DNA from: Desulfofustis sp.
GTDB lineage: Bacteria > Desulfobacterota > Desulfobulbia > Desulfobulbales > Desulfocapsaceae
Length of the DNA: 36,956 nucleotides
NCBI GenBank assembly: GCA_013042475.1
Contig: JABDQA010000030.1
Location: 1 to 36,956, forward strand
Direction of reading: 5' to 3'
Positions 1 through 7,523 of this stretch are shown here, piece by piece. Every line of letters starts with the position of its first letter. Positions within the stretch are counted from its first letter, which is position 1. The notes under the pieces were generated by a model. That model was given only the letters and a program-made list of their open reading frames with translations, ran no database searches and had not been told where the DNA came from. A program made the position numbers and the translations under genes.

Positions 1-449
1 ATTCTCGCCAATTCCAGGATATCGGGATTGGTTCTGCGCATGCCCTGGTAGAAGGAGGCGGCCACGGGAAAGAAGATAATCAACACCGCCATGGCGATCT
101 TCGATGCCATGCCGTACCCGAACCAGAGCACCAGGATTGGTGCCAGGGCGAACACCGGTATCGCCTGGCTGATCACCAGCACGGGCTGCATCCAGCGTTT
201 CAGCAGCGGTGAGATGATCATGGTCAGGGCGCAGGAAGTGCCGAGCAGGGTGCCGATTAGAAGCCCGGCGATAATCTCGAATGCGGTTGTCCACAAGTGT
301 TTGAGCAACACCGGCCACTGTTCTGCCAGGGCCAGGGCAACCGGCAGCGGAGCCGGCAGGATATAGGGCGGCACCTGGGTGACGACAACCAGTAGCTGCC
401 AGAGACCGATCAGGCCGGCCATGAGCACCATGAGACGCAGCGCTGACAT
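1..449 (-). CDS. ABC transporter permease, ThiX/SsuC/TauC type (partial, C-terminus missing)
   Basis: Inner-membrane permease of a nitrate/taurine/HMP-type ABC importer. The visible 149 codons begin MSALRLMVLMAGLIGLW, a hydrophobic first segment. They continue into a periplasmic PPYILPAP-type stretch and further membrane helices, with the typical ISQAIPVFALAPILVLWFG core. There is no stop before the window edge, so about 100 C-terminal residues are missing. Its ATG overlaps the TGA of the ATPase gene by one base, which indicates translational coupling. Its place in a riboswitch-controlled thiM-thiE operon suggests transport of thiamine or its pyrimidine (HMP) precursor, as in ThiXYZ. The matching binding protein (ThiY) is not in the window and may lie beyond the left edge. 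The family call is firm; the substrate is inferred from context. Confidence 0.85.
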   Translation of the reverse strand, partial: MSALRLMVLMAGLIGLWQLLVVVTQVPPYILPAPLPVALALAEQWPVLLKHLWTTAFEIIAGLLIGTLLGTSCALTMIISPLLKRWMQPVLVISQAIPVFALAPILVLWFGYGMASKIAMAVLIIFFPVAASFYQGMRRTNPDILELAR

Positions 450-1183
450 CAGTGGTGATCCTCCAGGAGCAGTTCCAGGAGCTGGCTGTAGTGATCGAGT
501 ACCTCGTCGCTGTCCGGACTGCGGGGCGGGGTGCTGTAAAGATCGAGGGTGGTTTTGACCTGGGTGGGGGTACCTCCCAGGATGATTATACGATGAGCCA
601 TGCGCAGGGCTTCGGCCGCATCATGGGTAACCAGCACGGTCGTTGTTCCCCTGGTCAGCTCGGCCGAGAGATCCTGCAGCCTGAGCCTGGTCAGTGCGTC
701 GAGGGCGGAGAATGGCTCGTCCATCAGCAGCACCGTTCGCCCTTCCATCAGCGTGCGCAGCAGTGCAGCTCTCTGGCGCATGCCGCCGGACAGGGACTGG
801 GGGAGGGTATCTTCAAAGCCGGCCAACCGTCCTCTGGCGATCAGCTCTGCAGCCTGTTGGCGAAGCGCATCGCTGATTTCGCCGCGCAACCTGGCGCCGA
901 GCAGGACATTGTCGATCAGGCTCAGCCAGGGGAGCAGCAGGTCGTCCTGGCCCATCCAGGCGACCATCGAAGATTCCGCCGGGCTGAATTCGACCGTTCC
1001 CTCGCTGTCGAATTCCGAAGCGCCGGAAAGCAGGCGCAGCAGGGTTGATTTGCCGCAGCCGCTGGGCCCTAAAATACAGGTGATCTTGCCGGCGACGATG
1101 TCGAGGTTGAGTTTATCAAACAACGGTGCAGCGCTGCCGAATCGCAGCGTCAGGTCGGTAATCTGTATGGCTGGAGCGTTCAC
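449..1183 (-). CDS. thiZ: ABC transporter ATP-binding protein, ThiZ-like (HMP/thiamine import)
   Basis: A 244-residue ATPase that would power the adjacent permease. It carries Walker A GPSGCGKST (residues 39-47), a Q-loop in GQDDLLLPW near residue 78, the ABC signature LSGGMRQR near residue 131, Walker B LLMDEPFSALD near residue 152, and a switch histidine in LVTHD. Length and motif style match the SsuB/TauB/ThiZ branch. It lies 26 nt after thiE in the same operon, behind a TPP riboswitch, so thiamine-precursor uptake is the likely role. The symbol rests on this context: sequence alone cannot separate ThiZ from SsuB or TauB paralogs. Confidence 0.85.
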   Translation of the reverse strand: MNAPAIQITDLTLRFGSAAPLFDKLNLDIVAGKITCILGPSGCGKSTLLRLLSGASEFDSEGTVEFSPAESSMVAWMGQDDLLLPWLSLIDNVLLGARLRGEISDALRQQAAELIARGRLAGFEDTLPQSLSGGMRQRAALLRTLMEGRTVLLMDEPFSALDALTRLRLQDLSAELTRGTTTVLVTHDAAEALRMAHRIIILGGTPTQVKTTLDLYSTPPRSPDSDEVLDHYSQLLELLLEDHH

Positions 1184-1209
1184 ATTGTCCCCGGGGGCAG
1201 AAGAGCGGT

Positions 1210-1848
1210 CTAGCCCTTCTTCGCTAAAGCCTGCTCCACTAGTGTTTTCAGCGTCCTTGTGGCATCGGTGGGATCATCTGCCGAGACAATGGCCGAGACC
1301 ACGGCAACGCCGTCGGCGCCGGCTCCTATCACCGAGGCCGCATTATACCTGTTAATCCCTCCGATGCCGACCAGGGGAATATCGACCAGCCCGCAAATCT
1401 TGTTCACACCTCCCAAGTCGAGCGGCGCTGCCGTATCGGTTTTAGTGGGTGTTGAGAACACCGGTGATATGCCGATATAATCGGCGCCTTCCTGTTCCGC
1501 TTTGAGTGCATCGTCGGTTGATTCGGCCGAGATGCCAATGATCAGCGAACTGCCGGCGATTTTTCTGGCCATCGCTAAGGGCATATCGCTCTGGCCGAGA
1601 TGGACGCCATCGGCCTCGACGGCCAGGGCGATATCCAGCCGGTCATTGATGATCAGGGGGATGCGGCGGTCTCTGAGCAGCGGCCGCAGGGCTAGCGCTT
1701 CGTGGATGAACTCCCGTGTCCCGCAGTGCTTCTCCCGAAGCTGCACACAGGTTACCCCGCCGGCCACCGCCGCTACCACAATATCGCGGTTGGAACGGCC
1801 TTTCGACAAGGACCGATCGGTAACCAGGTAGAGGGAAAAATCGATCAT
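1210..1848 (-). CDS. thiE: Thiamine-phosphate synthase ThiE
   Basis: Cytosolic TIM-barrel enzyme joining HMP-diphosphate and thiazole phosphate (HET-P) to give thiamine monophosphate. Its 212 residues match the family length. Visible motifs are LYLVTDR at the N-terminus, VQLREK (pyrophosphate and substrate binding), DGVHLGQSDM, the phosphate-loop region GADYIGISPVFSTPTK, and PLVGIGGIN. The gene starts 6 nt after the thiM stop and precedes the ABC genes. With ThiM it forms the thiazole-salvage arm. No thiD is seen nearby, so HMP phosphorylation must be encoded elsewhere. Confidence 0.96.
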   Translation of the reverse strand: MIDFSLYLVTDRSLSKGRSNRDIVVAAVAGGVTCVQLREKHCGTREFIHEALALRPLLRDRRIPLIINDRLDIALAVEADGVHLGQSDMPLAMARKIAGSSLIIGISAESTDDALKAEQEGADYIGISPVFSTPTKTDTAAPLDLGGVNKICGLVDIPLVGIGGINRYNAASVIGAGADGVAVVSAIVSADDPTDATRTLKTLVEQALAKKG

Positions 1849-1854
1849 CTCATA

Positions 1855-2661
1855 TCAGCCTTCGCTGATTTTGCAGCCGGCGATAGTATCGTCGGGACTG
1901 ATCTGGTAGAGCGCATCGAGGATTTCAGTCATGAAGGAGCCGGGTCCCTTGGCAGTTTGTCCGGCCAGCTCGCCGGCGAGGCCGAAGAAAGCAAGGCCGG
2001 TTGCCGCCGCCGTCAGCGGATCCAGGTCAACGGCTGCGAAGGCGCCGATTATCGCCGTGGCCGAACACCCGGTACCCGTGACCATTGGCATCAATGGATG
2101 GCCGTTTTCAACCCGGAGAATTCTGGTTCCATCGGTAATGAAATCCACCGGTCCGGTGATCGCCAGCGTCGCTCCGAGTTCTCTTGCCAACACCATGGCA
2201 CTGCCCTCTGCTTCATCCACCGAATGGAGCGAATCGACCCCCTTGCTCTTTGAGTCTTCGTTGTGCAGGGAGAGAATCTCCGAGGCGTTGCCCCTGATGA
2301 TGGTGACGTTGGTCTCGGCGGCAATCGTCCTAGCCGCCTCGGTACGCAGCCTGGTGGCTCCGGACCCCACCGGGTCGAGCACGATGGGGGTGCCGAGTTT
2401 GCTCGCTTTTCTACCGGCCGTAAGCATCGAACTGATCCAGCTGTCCGAAAGTGTACCGATATTGATCACCAGCGCACCGGCAAAACCCACCATTTCCTCC
2501 ACTTCGTTTTCGGCATGGGCCATCACCGGCGAGGCCCCGGCGGCAAGGAGCACATTGGCCGTATAATTCATGACCACATAGTTGGTGATGTTATGGATAA
2601 GCGGTTTATTCTGCCGAATTTTCTCTAAATTCTCGGCACATTTGAGCGCAAGATCTGACAT
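1855..2661 (-). CDS. thiM: Hydroxyethylthiazole kinase ThiM
   Basis: Phosphorylates 4-methyl-5-(2-hydroxyethyl)thiazole, a salvage step that supplies ThiE. It is a 268-residue ribokinase-fold protein. It shows the N-terminal NKPLIHNITNYVVMN and MAHAENEVEEM substrate-site blocks, the LDPVGSGATRLR region, and the anion-hole/catalytic GTGCSATAIIGAFAAV block that defines the family. The start is supported by AAGGTGA a few nucleotides upstream. It is the first gene of the operon, about 95 nt behind the TPP aptamer, so its expression should fall when thiamine diphosphate is plentiful. Confidence 0.96.
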   Translation of the reverse strand: MSDLALKCAENLEKIRQNKPLIHNITNYVVMNYTANVLLAAGASPVMAHAENEVEEMVGFAGALVINIGTLSDSWISSMLTAGRKASKLGTPIVLDPVGSGATRLRTEAARTIAAETNVTIIRGNASEILSLHNEDSKSKGVDSLHSVDEAEGSAMVLARELGATLAITGPVDFITDGTRILRVENGHPLMPMVTGTGCSATAIIGAFAAVDLDPLTAAATGLAFFGLAGELAGQTAKGPGSFMTEILDALYQISPDDTIAGCKISEG

Positions 2662-2756
2662 GGCGTCACCTTTTTTGAAAAATTAATACACTGCAGGAAA
2701 TGGCTTAAGGGAGGGGATAACCGGTAAGAACAGACTGAACAGAAAAGCTCGAAATG

Positions 2757-2836
2757 CGATTCCCTACGCTGGCATTAACCAGATCAGGTTCTATGGGTAT
2801 CATCTCAGGCCCGTGGACCACCCCTGCGAAGCACGT
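2757..2836 (-). ncRNA. TPP riboswitch (THI element) upstream of thiM
   Basis: Read on the minus strand, the segment holds the conserved THI-box blocks in order: GGGGTGG, CTGAGATGATACCC, GAACCTGATCTGG, TTAATGCC, then AGCGTAGGGA. P3 is very short (GGTCC/GGCC). A small hairpin (CGAAG/CTTCG) lies right at the predicted 5' end of the transcript. The 95-nt stretch between aptamer and thiM has no obvious intrinsic terminator next to a T-run, so control may act on translation initiation rather than on termination. The aptamer call is firm; the mechanism is inference. Confidence 0.95.
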
Positions 2837-2843
2837 TCTTCGT

Positions 2844-2872
2844 TTTATAAGTGGTTAATCCCAGCCTGTCAA
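2844..2872 (-). promoter_or_regulatory. Sigma70-type promoter of the thi operon
   Basis: Minus strand: a perfect -35 TTGACA (2867-2872), a 17-bp spacer, and -10 TATAAA (2844-2849). The predicted transcription start, near 2837, falls directly at the 5' end of the TPP aptamer, which is the expected arrangement. Confidence 0.85.
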
Positions 2873-3036
2873 GTACGGTCGAGGGCTGGGTGAAGTGATA
2901 TGAACTTGTCATCACTTGACCGGCTAGGATTATTAAACGAAATTTTTCTCATCAAGGGGTTCGGGCAAAAGACAGATTTCACAAGCCGCTTTTTTTGCCT
3001 TTTCTCATTTTGGTGTTTATCCATTTCGACTGTGAC

Positions 3037-3077
3037 GATTATTTTTCAAATAATCAGGATTATTCTTTTGTATAATC
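3037..3077 (+). promoter_or_regulatory. Two tandem AT-rich palindromes overlapping a -10 box (Fur-like operator candidate)
   Basis: The first site, GATTATTTTTCAAATAATC (3037-3055), is a perfect 8+8 bp inverted repeat with a 3-nt centre. The second, GATTATTCTTTTGTATAATC (3058-3077), repeats the same half-sites, GATTAT and ATAATC. It contains a consensus -10 box TATAAT (3071-3076), about 40 nt before the small ORF's start codon. No good -35 is visible, as that position lies inside the first palindrome. The first site has the 19-bp length and end sequences of the Fur box and by my count matches 11 of 19 consensus positions. Fur-family control is inference. Confidence 0.5.
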
Positions 3078-3113
3078 AAAATAGTTAGCAATACCAACAA
3101 AATGGAGTTGACC

Positions 3114-3305
3114 ATGCTGGCAAGTGACAAAATAGCAAAGGCCTTCGAGGCGATCTGTGAAGAAGTGGACAAAATAAAGAAGGCCGATCTCTCGGAAAAG
3201 ACCAAGAAGCGGCTCAAGACCATCGTCTCCATCGCTAAACATCAAAGCGATATCAGGGGAGCGAAGAAAGGCAGCTGTGTGGCCCACAAAAAGAAGTGCG
3301 GCTGA
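3114..3305 (+). CDS. Small Lys-rich protein of unknown function (63 aa)
   Basis: Not recognised. I choose ATG at 3114 (MLASDKIAKAF...) because GGAG lies 6 nt before it; the in-frame ATG at 3102 has no ribosome-binding site. The protein is mostly helical-looking and highly charged (KIKKADLSEKTKKRLK). It ends in a short tail with two cysteines and a histidine (CVAHKKKC), which could bind a metal or form a disulfide. There is no signal peptide or membrane segment. It has its own promoter-like region with twin palindromes and is followed by a strong hairpin, so it appears to be a single-gene unit. Regulation by metal or redox state is possible but unproven. Confidence 0.6.
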   Translation: MLASDKIAKAFEAICEEVDKIKKADLSEKTKKRLKTIVSIAKHQSDIRGAKKGSCVAHKKKCG

Positions 3306-3316
3306 TCGACAGGCTC

Positions 3317-3342
3317 AGCCGGAGCGCGATTATGCTCCGGCT
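3317..3342 (+). terminator. Stem-loop after the small gene (possible terminator)
   Basis: Perfect 9-bp inverted repeat AGCCGGAGC (3317-3325) and GCTCCGGCT (3334-3342) with an 8-nt loop, 12 nt after the small gene's stop. No U-run follows, so it may be a weak or factor-assisted terminator. It could also serve the convergent gst gene. Confidence 0.45.
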
Positions 3343-3404
3343 CTCAACAAATATGTCTTCACTCCAACGTCTAAAGGCAGCCCTTTTCGTTTCTCACGAA
3401 GTCT

Positions 3405-4052
3405 CTACTTTTCGTAAAGATCGATTACTTCCTCTTCGGCAAGGGCGGCATCAATCCATTCCTGCAGGGAGGTCAGTGCGAGCATTGACTGCATGTACTC
3501 GGCCTCGCTCTCTCCCACTTCAATGAGGTAGCTTTTAAAGCGGAGCACCATTGGAGCGTACATGACATCGGCAATTGAGAAGCTGCCGAACAGAAAATCC
3601 CCGTCACCCTTGTAGAACTGTCTGCAGCTCTTCCAGATGTCACAGACCCGCTCGATTTCTTTTGCCAAATCAGCACTGATGGTATCGATCGCTCTGTGGC
3701 GCCTGATGTTCATCGGCAGCAGGTTCCTGATCTGAAAAAAGCCGGAATGCATCTCGCTGCTAATACTTCGGGCGATGGCCCTGGCCTGGACATCTTCTGG
3801 CCAGCAGTGCAGCGCCGGGTGTTGTTCGGCGATGTATTCGCAGATGGCCAGCGAATCCCAGATGGACAGATCGCCGGATACCAGGGTCGGCACAAGACCG
3901 GTCGGGGAATAGTCCTTAATTTTTTCACTGAAGATCTCGGAGTAGAGCGGCAACCGTATTTCATCGAAACCGATCTGAAACTGTCTGAGCAGCAGCCAGC
4001 CTCTCAAGGACCAGGAGGAATAGTTTTTATTGCCGATAACGAGTGTATACAT
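3405..4052 (-). CDS. Glutathione S-transferase family protein
   Basis: A 215-residue cytosolic GST-fold protein. The N-terminal thioredoxin-like domain (about 1-80) starts LVIGNKNYSSWSLRGWL, where a serine near the first helix is the likely thiol-activating residue. It has the cis-proline GLVPTL and the glutathione gamma-glutamyl-binding DSLAICEYIAE. An all-helical C-terminal domain follows. GGAG lies 7 nt before the ATG. The gene stands alone, convergent with the small gene at 3114. A second GST and gshA lie 20 kb away in the window, so the cell probably makes glutathione. The specific substrate cannot be inferred. Confidence 0.88.
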   Translation of the reverse strand: MYTLVIGNKNYSSWSLRGWLLLRQFQIGFDEIRLPLYSEIFSEKIKDYSPTGLVPTLVSGDLSIWDSLAICEYIAEQHPALHCWPEDVQARAIARSISSEMHSGFFQIRNLLPMNIRRHRAIDTISADLAKEIERVCDIWKSCRQFYKGDGDFLFGSFSIADVMYAPMVLRFKSYLIEVGESEAEYMQSMLALTSLQEWIDAALAEEEVIDLYEK

Positions 4053-4280
4053 GGTCTGATCTCCACTAATTGATAGTCAAAAACTACATTTCGGAGAGGA
4101 GTGCGACGATACCCATACTAAAGAAATCACCTGGCCTAATCAATCGTATTATTGTACAACCGGTAGAGCAATCGTTCATCCGCTCCGATATAAATGCCAA
4201 GCGCCCAGCCCGACAGCGTGCCGGCAAAGACCACCGGGGCAGCATCCGGGGGACGTTTTTAGAGATAGAAAGAGCGCACC

Positions 4281-4901
4281 ATGAGTCTAGAGCTGTATAT
4301 AGGGTTTGTATTGGCTTCGTGCCTGATTCTGATTATTCCCGGACCGACGATCATTCTCGTTGTCAGCCAGGCCATCACCCATGGAAAGAAAGCTGTGGTG
4401 CCGCTGTCAGCGGGGGTGGTGACTGGGGATTTTACCGCCATGACTCTGTCGCTGCTCGGCCTTGGCAGCCTGTTGAGCGTCTCCGCCGAGCTGTTCAACG
4501 CGTTGAAATGGGTAGGGGCACTGTATCTTATCTACCTCGGGATCAGGCTATGGATCTCTAAGCCCGTGCAGGTTGAGATTCAATCTGCAGCAGAGCAGGG
4601 CACCAGCCGATCCCTGTTTCGGTCTTCTTTCATCGTTACTGCTCTTAATCCGAAGAGCATCACTTTCTTTATCGCCTTTTTCCCTCAATTCGTGAGCACT
4701 ACTGGGTCCATCGGTCAACTGTTTCTGCTTGGACTTACCTTTCTGACCCTGGCCGGAGTGAACGCTTTGGTATATGGGCTGTTTGCCGGCCAGTTCAATC
4801 AACTTCTGCAAAACCAATCCGCTCGACGATGGCTCAATCGGGGCGGGGGATCGGCTCTCATCGGTGCGGGTATCGTCACCGCGGGTTTGAAGCAGGGGTG
4901 A
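4281..4901 (+). CDS. LysE/RhtB family amino-acid exporter
   Basis: A 206-residue inner-membrane protein with about six hydrophobic segments. It has the family's N-terminal pattern: a helix ending in LIIPGPTIILVVSQAITHGKKA, then AGVVTGD, and a third block ALKWVGALYLIYLGIRLW. A C-terminal FIVTALNPKSITFFIAFFPQF block also matches RhtB-type proteins. It likely exports a neutral or hydroxylated amino acid by proton antiport. It starts a plus-strand series with the methyltransferase 23 nt downstream. The 228 bp before it (4053-4280) show no convincing promoter or other feature to my eye. The ribosome-binding site is weak (AGAAAGAG). Confidence 0.88.
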   Translation: MSLELYIGFVLASCLILIIPGPTIILVVSQAITHGKKAVVPLSAGVVTGDFTAMTLSLLGLGSLLSVSAELFNALKWVGALYLIYLGIRLWISKPVQVEIQSAAEQGTSRSLFRSSFIVTALNPKSITFFIAFFPQFVSTTGSIGQLFLLGLTFLTLAGVNALVYGLFAGQFNQLLQNQSARRWLNRGGGSALIGAGIVTAGLKQG

Positions 4902-4924
4902 GAGAATCCGCTATCGGGTGAGCC

Positions 4925-5722
4925 ATGGAAACGTACCAGTGGGACAGCAGGGATTACGAACTTCATTCCGGGGGCCAGCAGCTCTGGGCCCGTGAACTGA
5001 TCGAAAAACTTGTTCTGACGGGAACCGAGGAGCTTCTCGATATTGGCTGCGGCGACGGCAAGGTGACCGCGGAAATAGCCGGTCTGCTGAGCGGCGGCAG
5101 AGTGCTCGGCATCGACAATTCGGAGTCGATGATCGAGCTAGCGACCACACGCTATCCGCCGGAAGATCACCCGAACCTGTCTTTCACCCTATTGGATGCA
5201 GTCGATGTGAGCTTTGCTCCAACTTTCGATGTGGTGTTCTCCAACGCCGCGCTGCACTGGGTCAAAGATCACCGACCGGTGGTCGAATCGGTCCACGCCT
5301 GTCTGAAGCCGGGCGGCAGGATGTTGCTGCAGATGGGTGGGCAGGGGAATGCCCAAACCATTATTGGAGTCCTCGCTACGATAATGCAGTTGCCGAGGTA
5401 CCGGCGCTATTTTGAGGGCTTCGAATTTCCCTATGGGTTCCATGGGGTTGACTACTACCAGGAGCTGTTGCGCGAGGCAGGATTTGTCGACCCGCGGGTA
5501 GAATTGATCGACAAGGATATGACCCATGACGGTATCGAGGGGCTCAAGGGCTGGATCAGAACGACCTGGCTGCCTTACACCGAGCGGCTTGACGAACCGG
5601 ATAAAGACATGTTTATCGAAGAATTGGCCGAGAGCTATTTGAAAATTCAACCGCTTGATGCGCAGGGCAAGGCTCATGTGGCCATGGTGCGCCTCGAGGT
5701 AGAGGCCCGCAAGCCGCGGTGA
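4925..5722 (+). CDS. Class I SAM-dependent methyltransferase (trans-aconitate methyltransferase-like)
   Basis: A 265-residue Rossmann-fold methyltransferase. Motif I is LLDIGCGDGKVT (38-48), followed by the acidic VLGIDNSESMIE and motif IV-like FDVVFSNAALHWV (about 100-112), then LKPGGRMLLQMGG. The SNAALHW signature recalls trans-aconitate 2-methyltransferase (Tam) and BioC-like proteins, but the substrate is unproven. GGTGAG lies just before the ATG. It sits between the LysE exporter (23 nt) and surE (25 nt), probably in one operon. The C-terminal half (YYQELLREAGFVDPRVEL) is typical of small-molecule methyltransferases. Confidence 0.85.
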   Translation: METYQWDSRDYELHSGGQQLWARELIEKLVLTGTEELLDIGCGDGKVTAEIAGLLSGGRVLGIDNSESMIELATTRYPPEDHPNLSFTLLDAVDVSFAPTFDVVFSNAALHWVKDHRPVVESVHACLKPGGRMLLQMGGQGNAQTIIGVLATIMQLPRYRRYFEGFEFPYGFHGVDYYQELLREAGFVDPRVELIDKDMTHDGIEGLKGWIRTTWLPYTERLDEPDKDMFIEELAESYLKIQPLDAQGKAHVAMVRLEVEARKPR

Positions 5723-5747
5723 GCGACGGGAGCATGGGTAAAAGAAG

Positions 5748-6551
5748 ATGAAGGACATACATATCGCCATTACCAACGACGACGGCATCGAATCTCCCGG
5801 GCTCAGGGCGGCGGTGGAGGCGGTCGCCGATCTCGGCAGGATCACCATCGTCGCCCCTACCGATCAGCAGACAGCGACCGGCAGGGGGCTGACCGGCAAC
5901 AAGCAGTCCCGGCTCGAACGGTTTGACTTTCCCGGCGGCAACGTAGGTGTCGAGGCCTATCACTGTCCCTGTTCTCCAGCTCAGGTGGTGCGCCATGCGA
6001 TGTTTACCCTGTTTCGCGAAGTCAAACCCGACATCCTTATCTCCGGTATCAACTACGGTGAAAACCTGGGCAACATGATCAGCTGTTCCGGAACCGTCGG
6101 CGCAGCGCTGGAGGCCTCCAGCCATGGGGTCGCGGCCCTGGCCGTGTCGAAACAGACCGATATCGCCTCCCACCATAATTACACCTCGCAGGATTGGCGG
6201 GGAGCCGCCCACTACGTGAGGATGTTCACCAACTTTGTCCTGAATACGGAACTGCCTGCCGATGTCGACCTGCTCAAGGTCGACGTTCCCGAGGGGGCGG
6301 ACGAACACACCGGCTGGCGAATGACCAGGCTGTCGCGCTCTTCCTATTACACCAAGAATCTCGGCAACACCTCGATTGAAACCAGGGTGTGTGATTTCAA
6401 GACCCGCATTCAGGTGCTGGAGGACGAACTCGAGAACGACTCGGATATTTATGCATTGGCGGTGGAAAAGCAGGTGGCCGTGACGCCGTTGAGCCTCGAT
6501 TTTACCTCCAGGGTCGATCTCACCAGTCTGCGTGACTCGCTCACTTCCTGA
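5748..6551 (+). CDS. surE: 5'/3'-nucleotidase SurE
   Basis: A 267-residue metal-dependent phosphatase that removes phosphate from nucleoside 5'- or 3'-monophosphates, and in some species from short polyphosphate. The N-terminal ITNDDGIESPGL carries the paired metal-binding aspartates D11-D12. VAPTDQQTATGRGLT is the loop that normally supplies a serine ligand; here it is Thr/Ala-rich. ISGINYGENLG carries metal-binding N102, followed by SCSGTVGAALEA. The family call is clear. Although surE is often beside pcm or nlpD in other bacteria, here it lies between a methyltransferase and a serine dehydratase with gaps of 25 and 15 nt. Confidence 0.93.
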   Translation: MKDIHIAITNDDGIESPGLRAAVEAVADLGRITIVAPTDQQTATGRGLTGNKQSRLERFDFPGGNVGVEAYHCPCSPAQVVRHAMFTLFREVKPDILISGINYGENLGNMISCSGTVGAALEASSHGVAALAVSKQTDIASHHNYTSQDWRGAAHYVRMFTNFVLNTELPADVDLLKVDVPEGADEHTGWRMTRLSRSSYYTKNLGNTSIETRVCDFKTRIQVLEDELENDSDIYALAVEKQVAVTPLSLDFTSRVDLTSLRDSLTS

Positions 6552-6566
6552 GACCGGAGAATTGCC

Positions 6567-7496
6567 ATGAATCCTCTTCATATTAAAACACCACTTCTTG
6601 AATCGACACCGCTTTCCAGAATTTCCGCCTCGAGAGTCTGGCTGAAAATGGAAGCAATGCAGCCGAGCGGCTCGTTCAAGCTCAGGGGTATCGGCCGAGT
6701 CTGCTACCATCATGTGAGCAGGGGGGTACAGAGGTTGATAAGTTCTTCGGGCGGCAACGCTGGCCTCGCGGTGGCCTATTGCGGCAGGAAACTGGGTGTC
6801 CCGGTCACCGTAGTGGTACCCGTATCAACCCCTGAACGAGCCATCGACACGATCCGCAGCGAGCAGGCGGAGGTGGTCATCAACGGTGAATCATGGCAGG
6901 AGGCCCATGATCATGCCCTGAGTCTCTGCGGACCGGACCGCGAGCTGATTCATCCGTTCGACGACCCGCTGCTCTGGGAGGGCCATGCGACACTAATCGA
7001 CGAAGTGGCGGAGAGTGGACTGCGTCCCGACGCGGTGGTACTCTCGGTTGGCGGCGGCGGGCTGCTCTGCGGCGTAGTGGAGGGACTCCATAAAAATGGG
7101 CTGGCCGATACTCCGGTCCTCGCAGTGGAAACTGATGGGGCCGCATCGCTGGCTGGTTCTCTGTCGGCTGGCTCGCACGTGGAACTCGAGCGCATTGCCA
7201 CCGTTGCCACTTCTCTGGGGGCTAAAAAAGTGGCTGCCATGGCCTGGGAGTGGTGCAGCCGCCATGAAATTATAAGCCATTGTATCAGCGACCTCGAGGC
7301 AGTGGAGAGCTGCCTTAAATTTGTTGACGATCACCGTGTCCTGGTCGAACCGGCTTGCGGCGCCGCACTTGCACCGGTATACTGCCAGCATCCCGGCCTG
7401 CGAGACAAGAACCAAATCCTGCTGGTAGTCTGTGGCGGTGTGGGGGTCAGTCTTGAACAGCTTACCCAATGGAAGAATGAACTTAAAAGCAATTGA
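6567..7496 (+). CDS. PLP-dependent L-serine/L-threonine dehydratase, eukaryotic SDS-like
   Basis: A 309-residue fold-type II PLP enzyme. The Schiff-base lysine is K38 in PSGSFKLRG. The substrate/cofactor loop is SSGGNAG (60-66), and the phosphate-binding glycine loop is GGGG (162-165) within SVGGGGLLCGVVEGL. That last block closely resembles animal serine dehydratase (SDS) rather than the longer IlvA threonine deaminases, and there is no C-terminal ACT regulatory domain. Expected reaction: serine or threonine to pyruvate or 2-oxobutyrate plus ammonia. It lies 15 nt after surE and 27 nt before the DUF1847 gene, consistent with co-transcription. Assignment to serine versus threonine is uncertain. 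Confidence 0.88.
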   Translation: MNPLHIKTPLLESTPLSRISASRVWLKMEAMQPSGSFKLRGIGRVCYHHVSRGVQRLISSSGGNAGLAVAYCGRKLGVPVTVVVPVSTPERAIDTIRSEQAEVVINGESWQEAHDHALSLCGPDRELIHPFDDPLLWEGHATLIDEVAESGLRPDAVVLSVGGGGLLCGVVEGLHKNGLADTPVLAVETDGAASLAGSLSAGSHVELERIATVATSLGAKKVAAMAWEWCSRHEIISHCISDLEAVESCLKFVDDHRVLVEPACGAALAPVYCQHPGLRDKNQILLVVCGGVGVSLEQLTQWKNELKSN

Positions 7497-7523
7497 ACAC
7501 ATTGAATTCGTAAGAGATTGAAA

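Noticed and set aside
449-1183. Reading the left-edge ABC genes as taurine/sulfonate (TauBC/SsuBC) transporters
   Set aside because: Sequence alone allows it, but operon membership with thiM-thiE behind a TPP riboswitch makes thiamine-precursor uptake far more likely.
2900-3088. 62-codon hydrophobic open frame (plus strand) before the small gene
   Set aside because: It overlaps the double palindrome and the -10 box of the next gene, its composition simply reflects T-rich DNA, and its start has only a poor ribosome-binding site.
3405-3420. TTCGT/ACGAA small hairpin near the end of the first GST gene as terminator
   Set aside because: Only a 5-bp stem (near 3387-3401) with no T-run on the minus strand.
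4070-4561. 163-codon open frame overlapping the start of the LysE gene
   Set aside because: Out of frame with a clear LysE protein; composition is Arg/Cys/His-rich as expected for a shadow frame, and there is no ribosome-binding site.
5613-6713. Long 366-codon minus-strand frame opposite surE
   Set aside because: Antisense shadow of surE and its neighbours in GC-rich DNA. The plus-strand protein has the SurE metal motifs, so it is the real gene.
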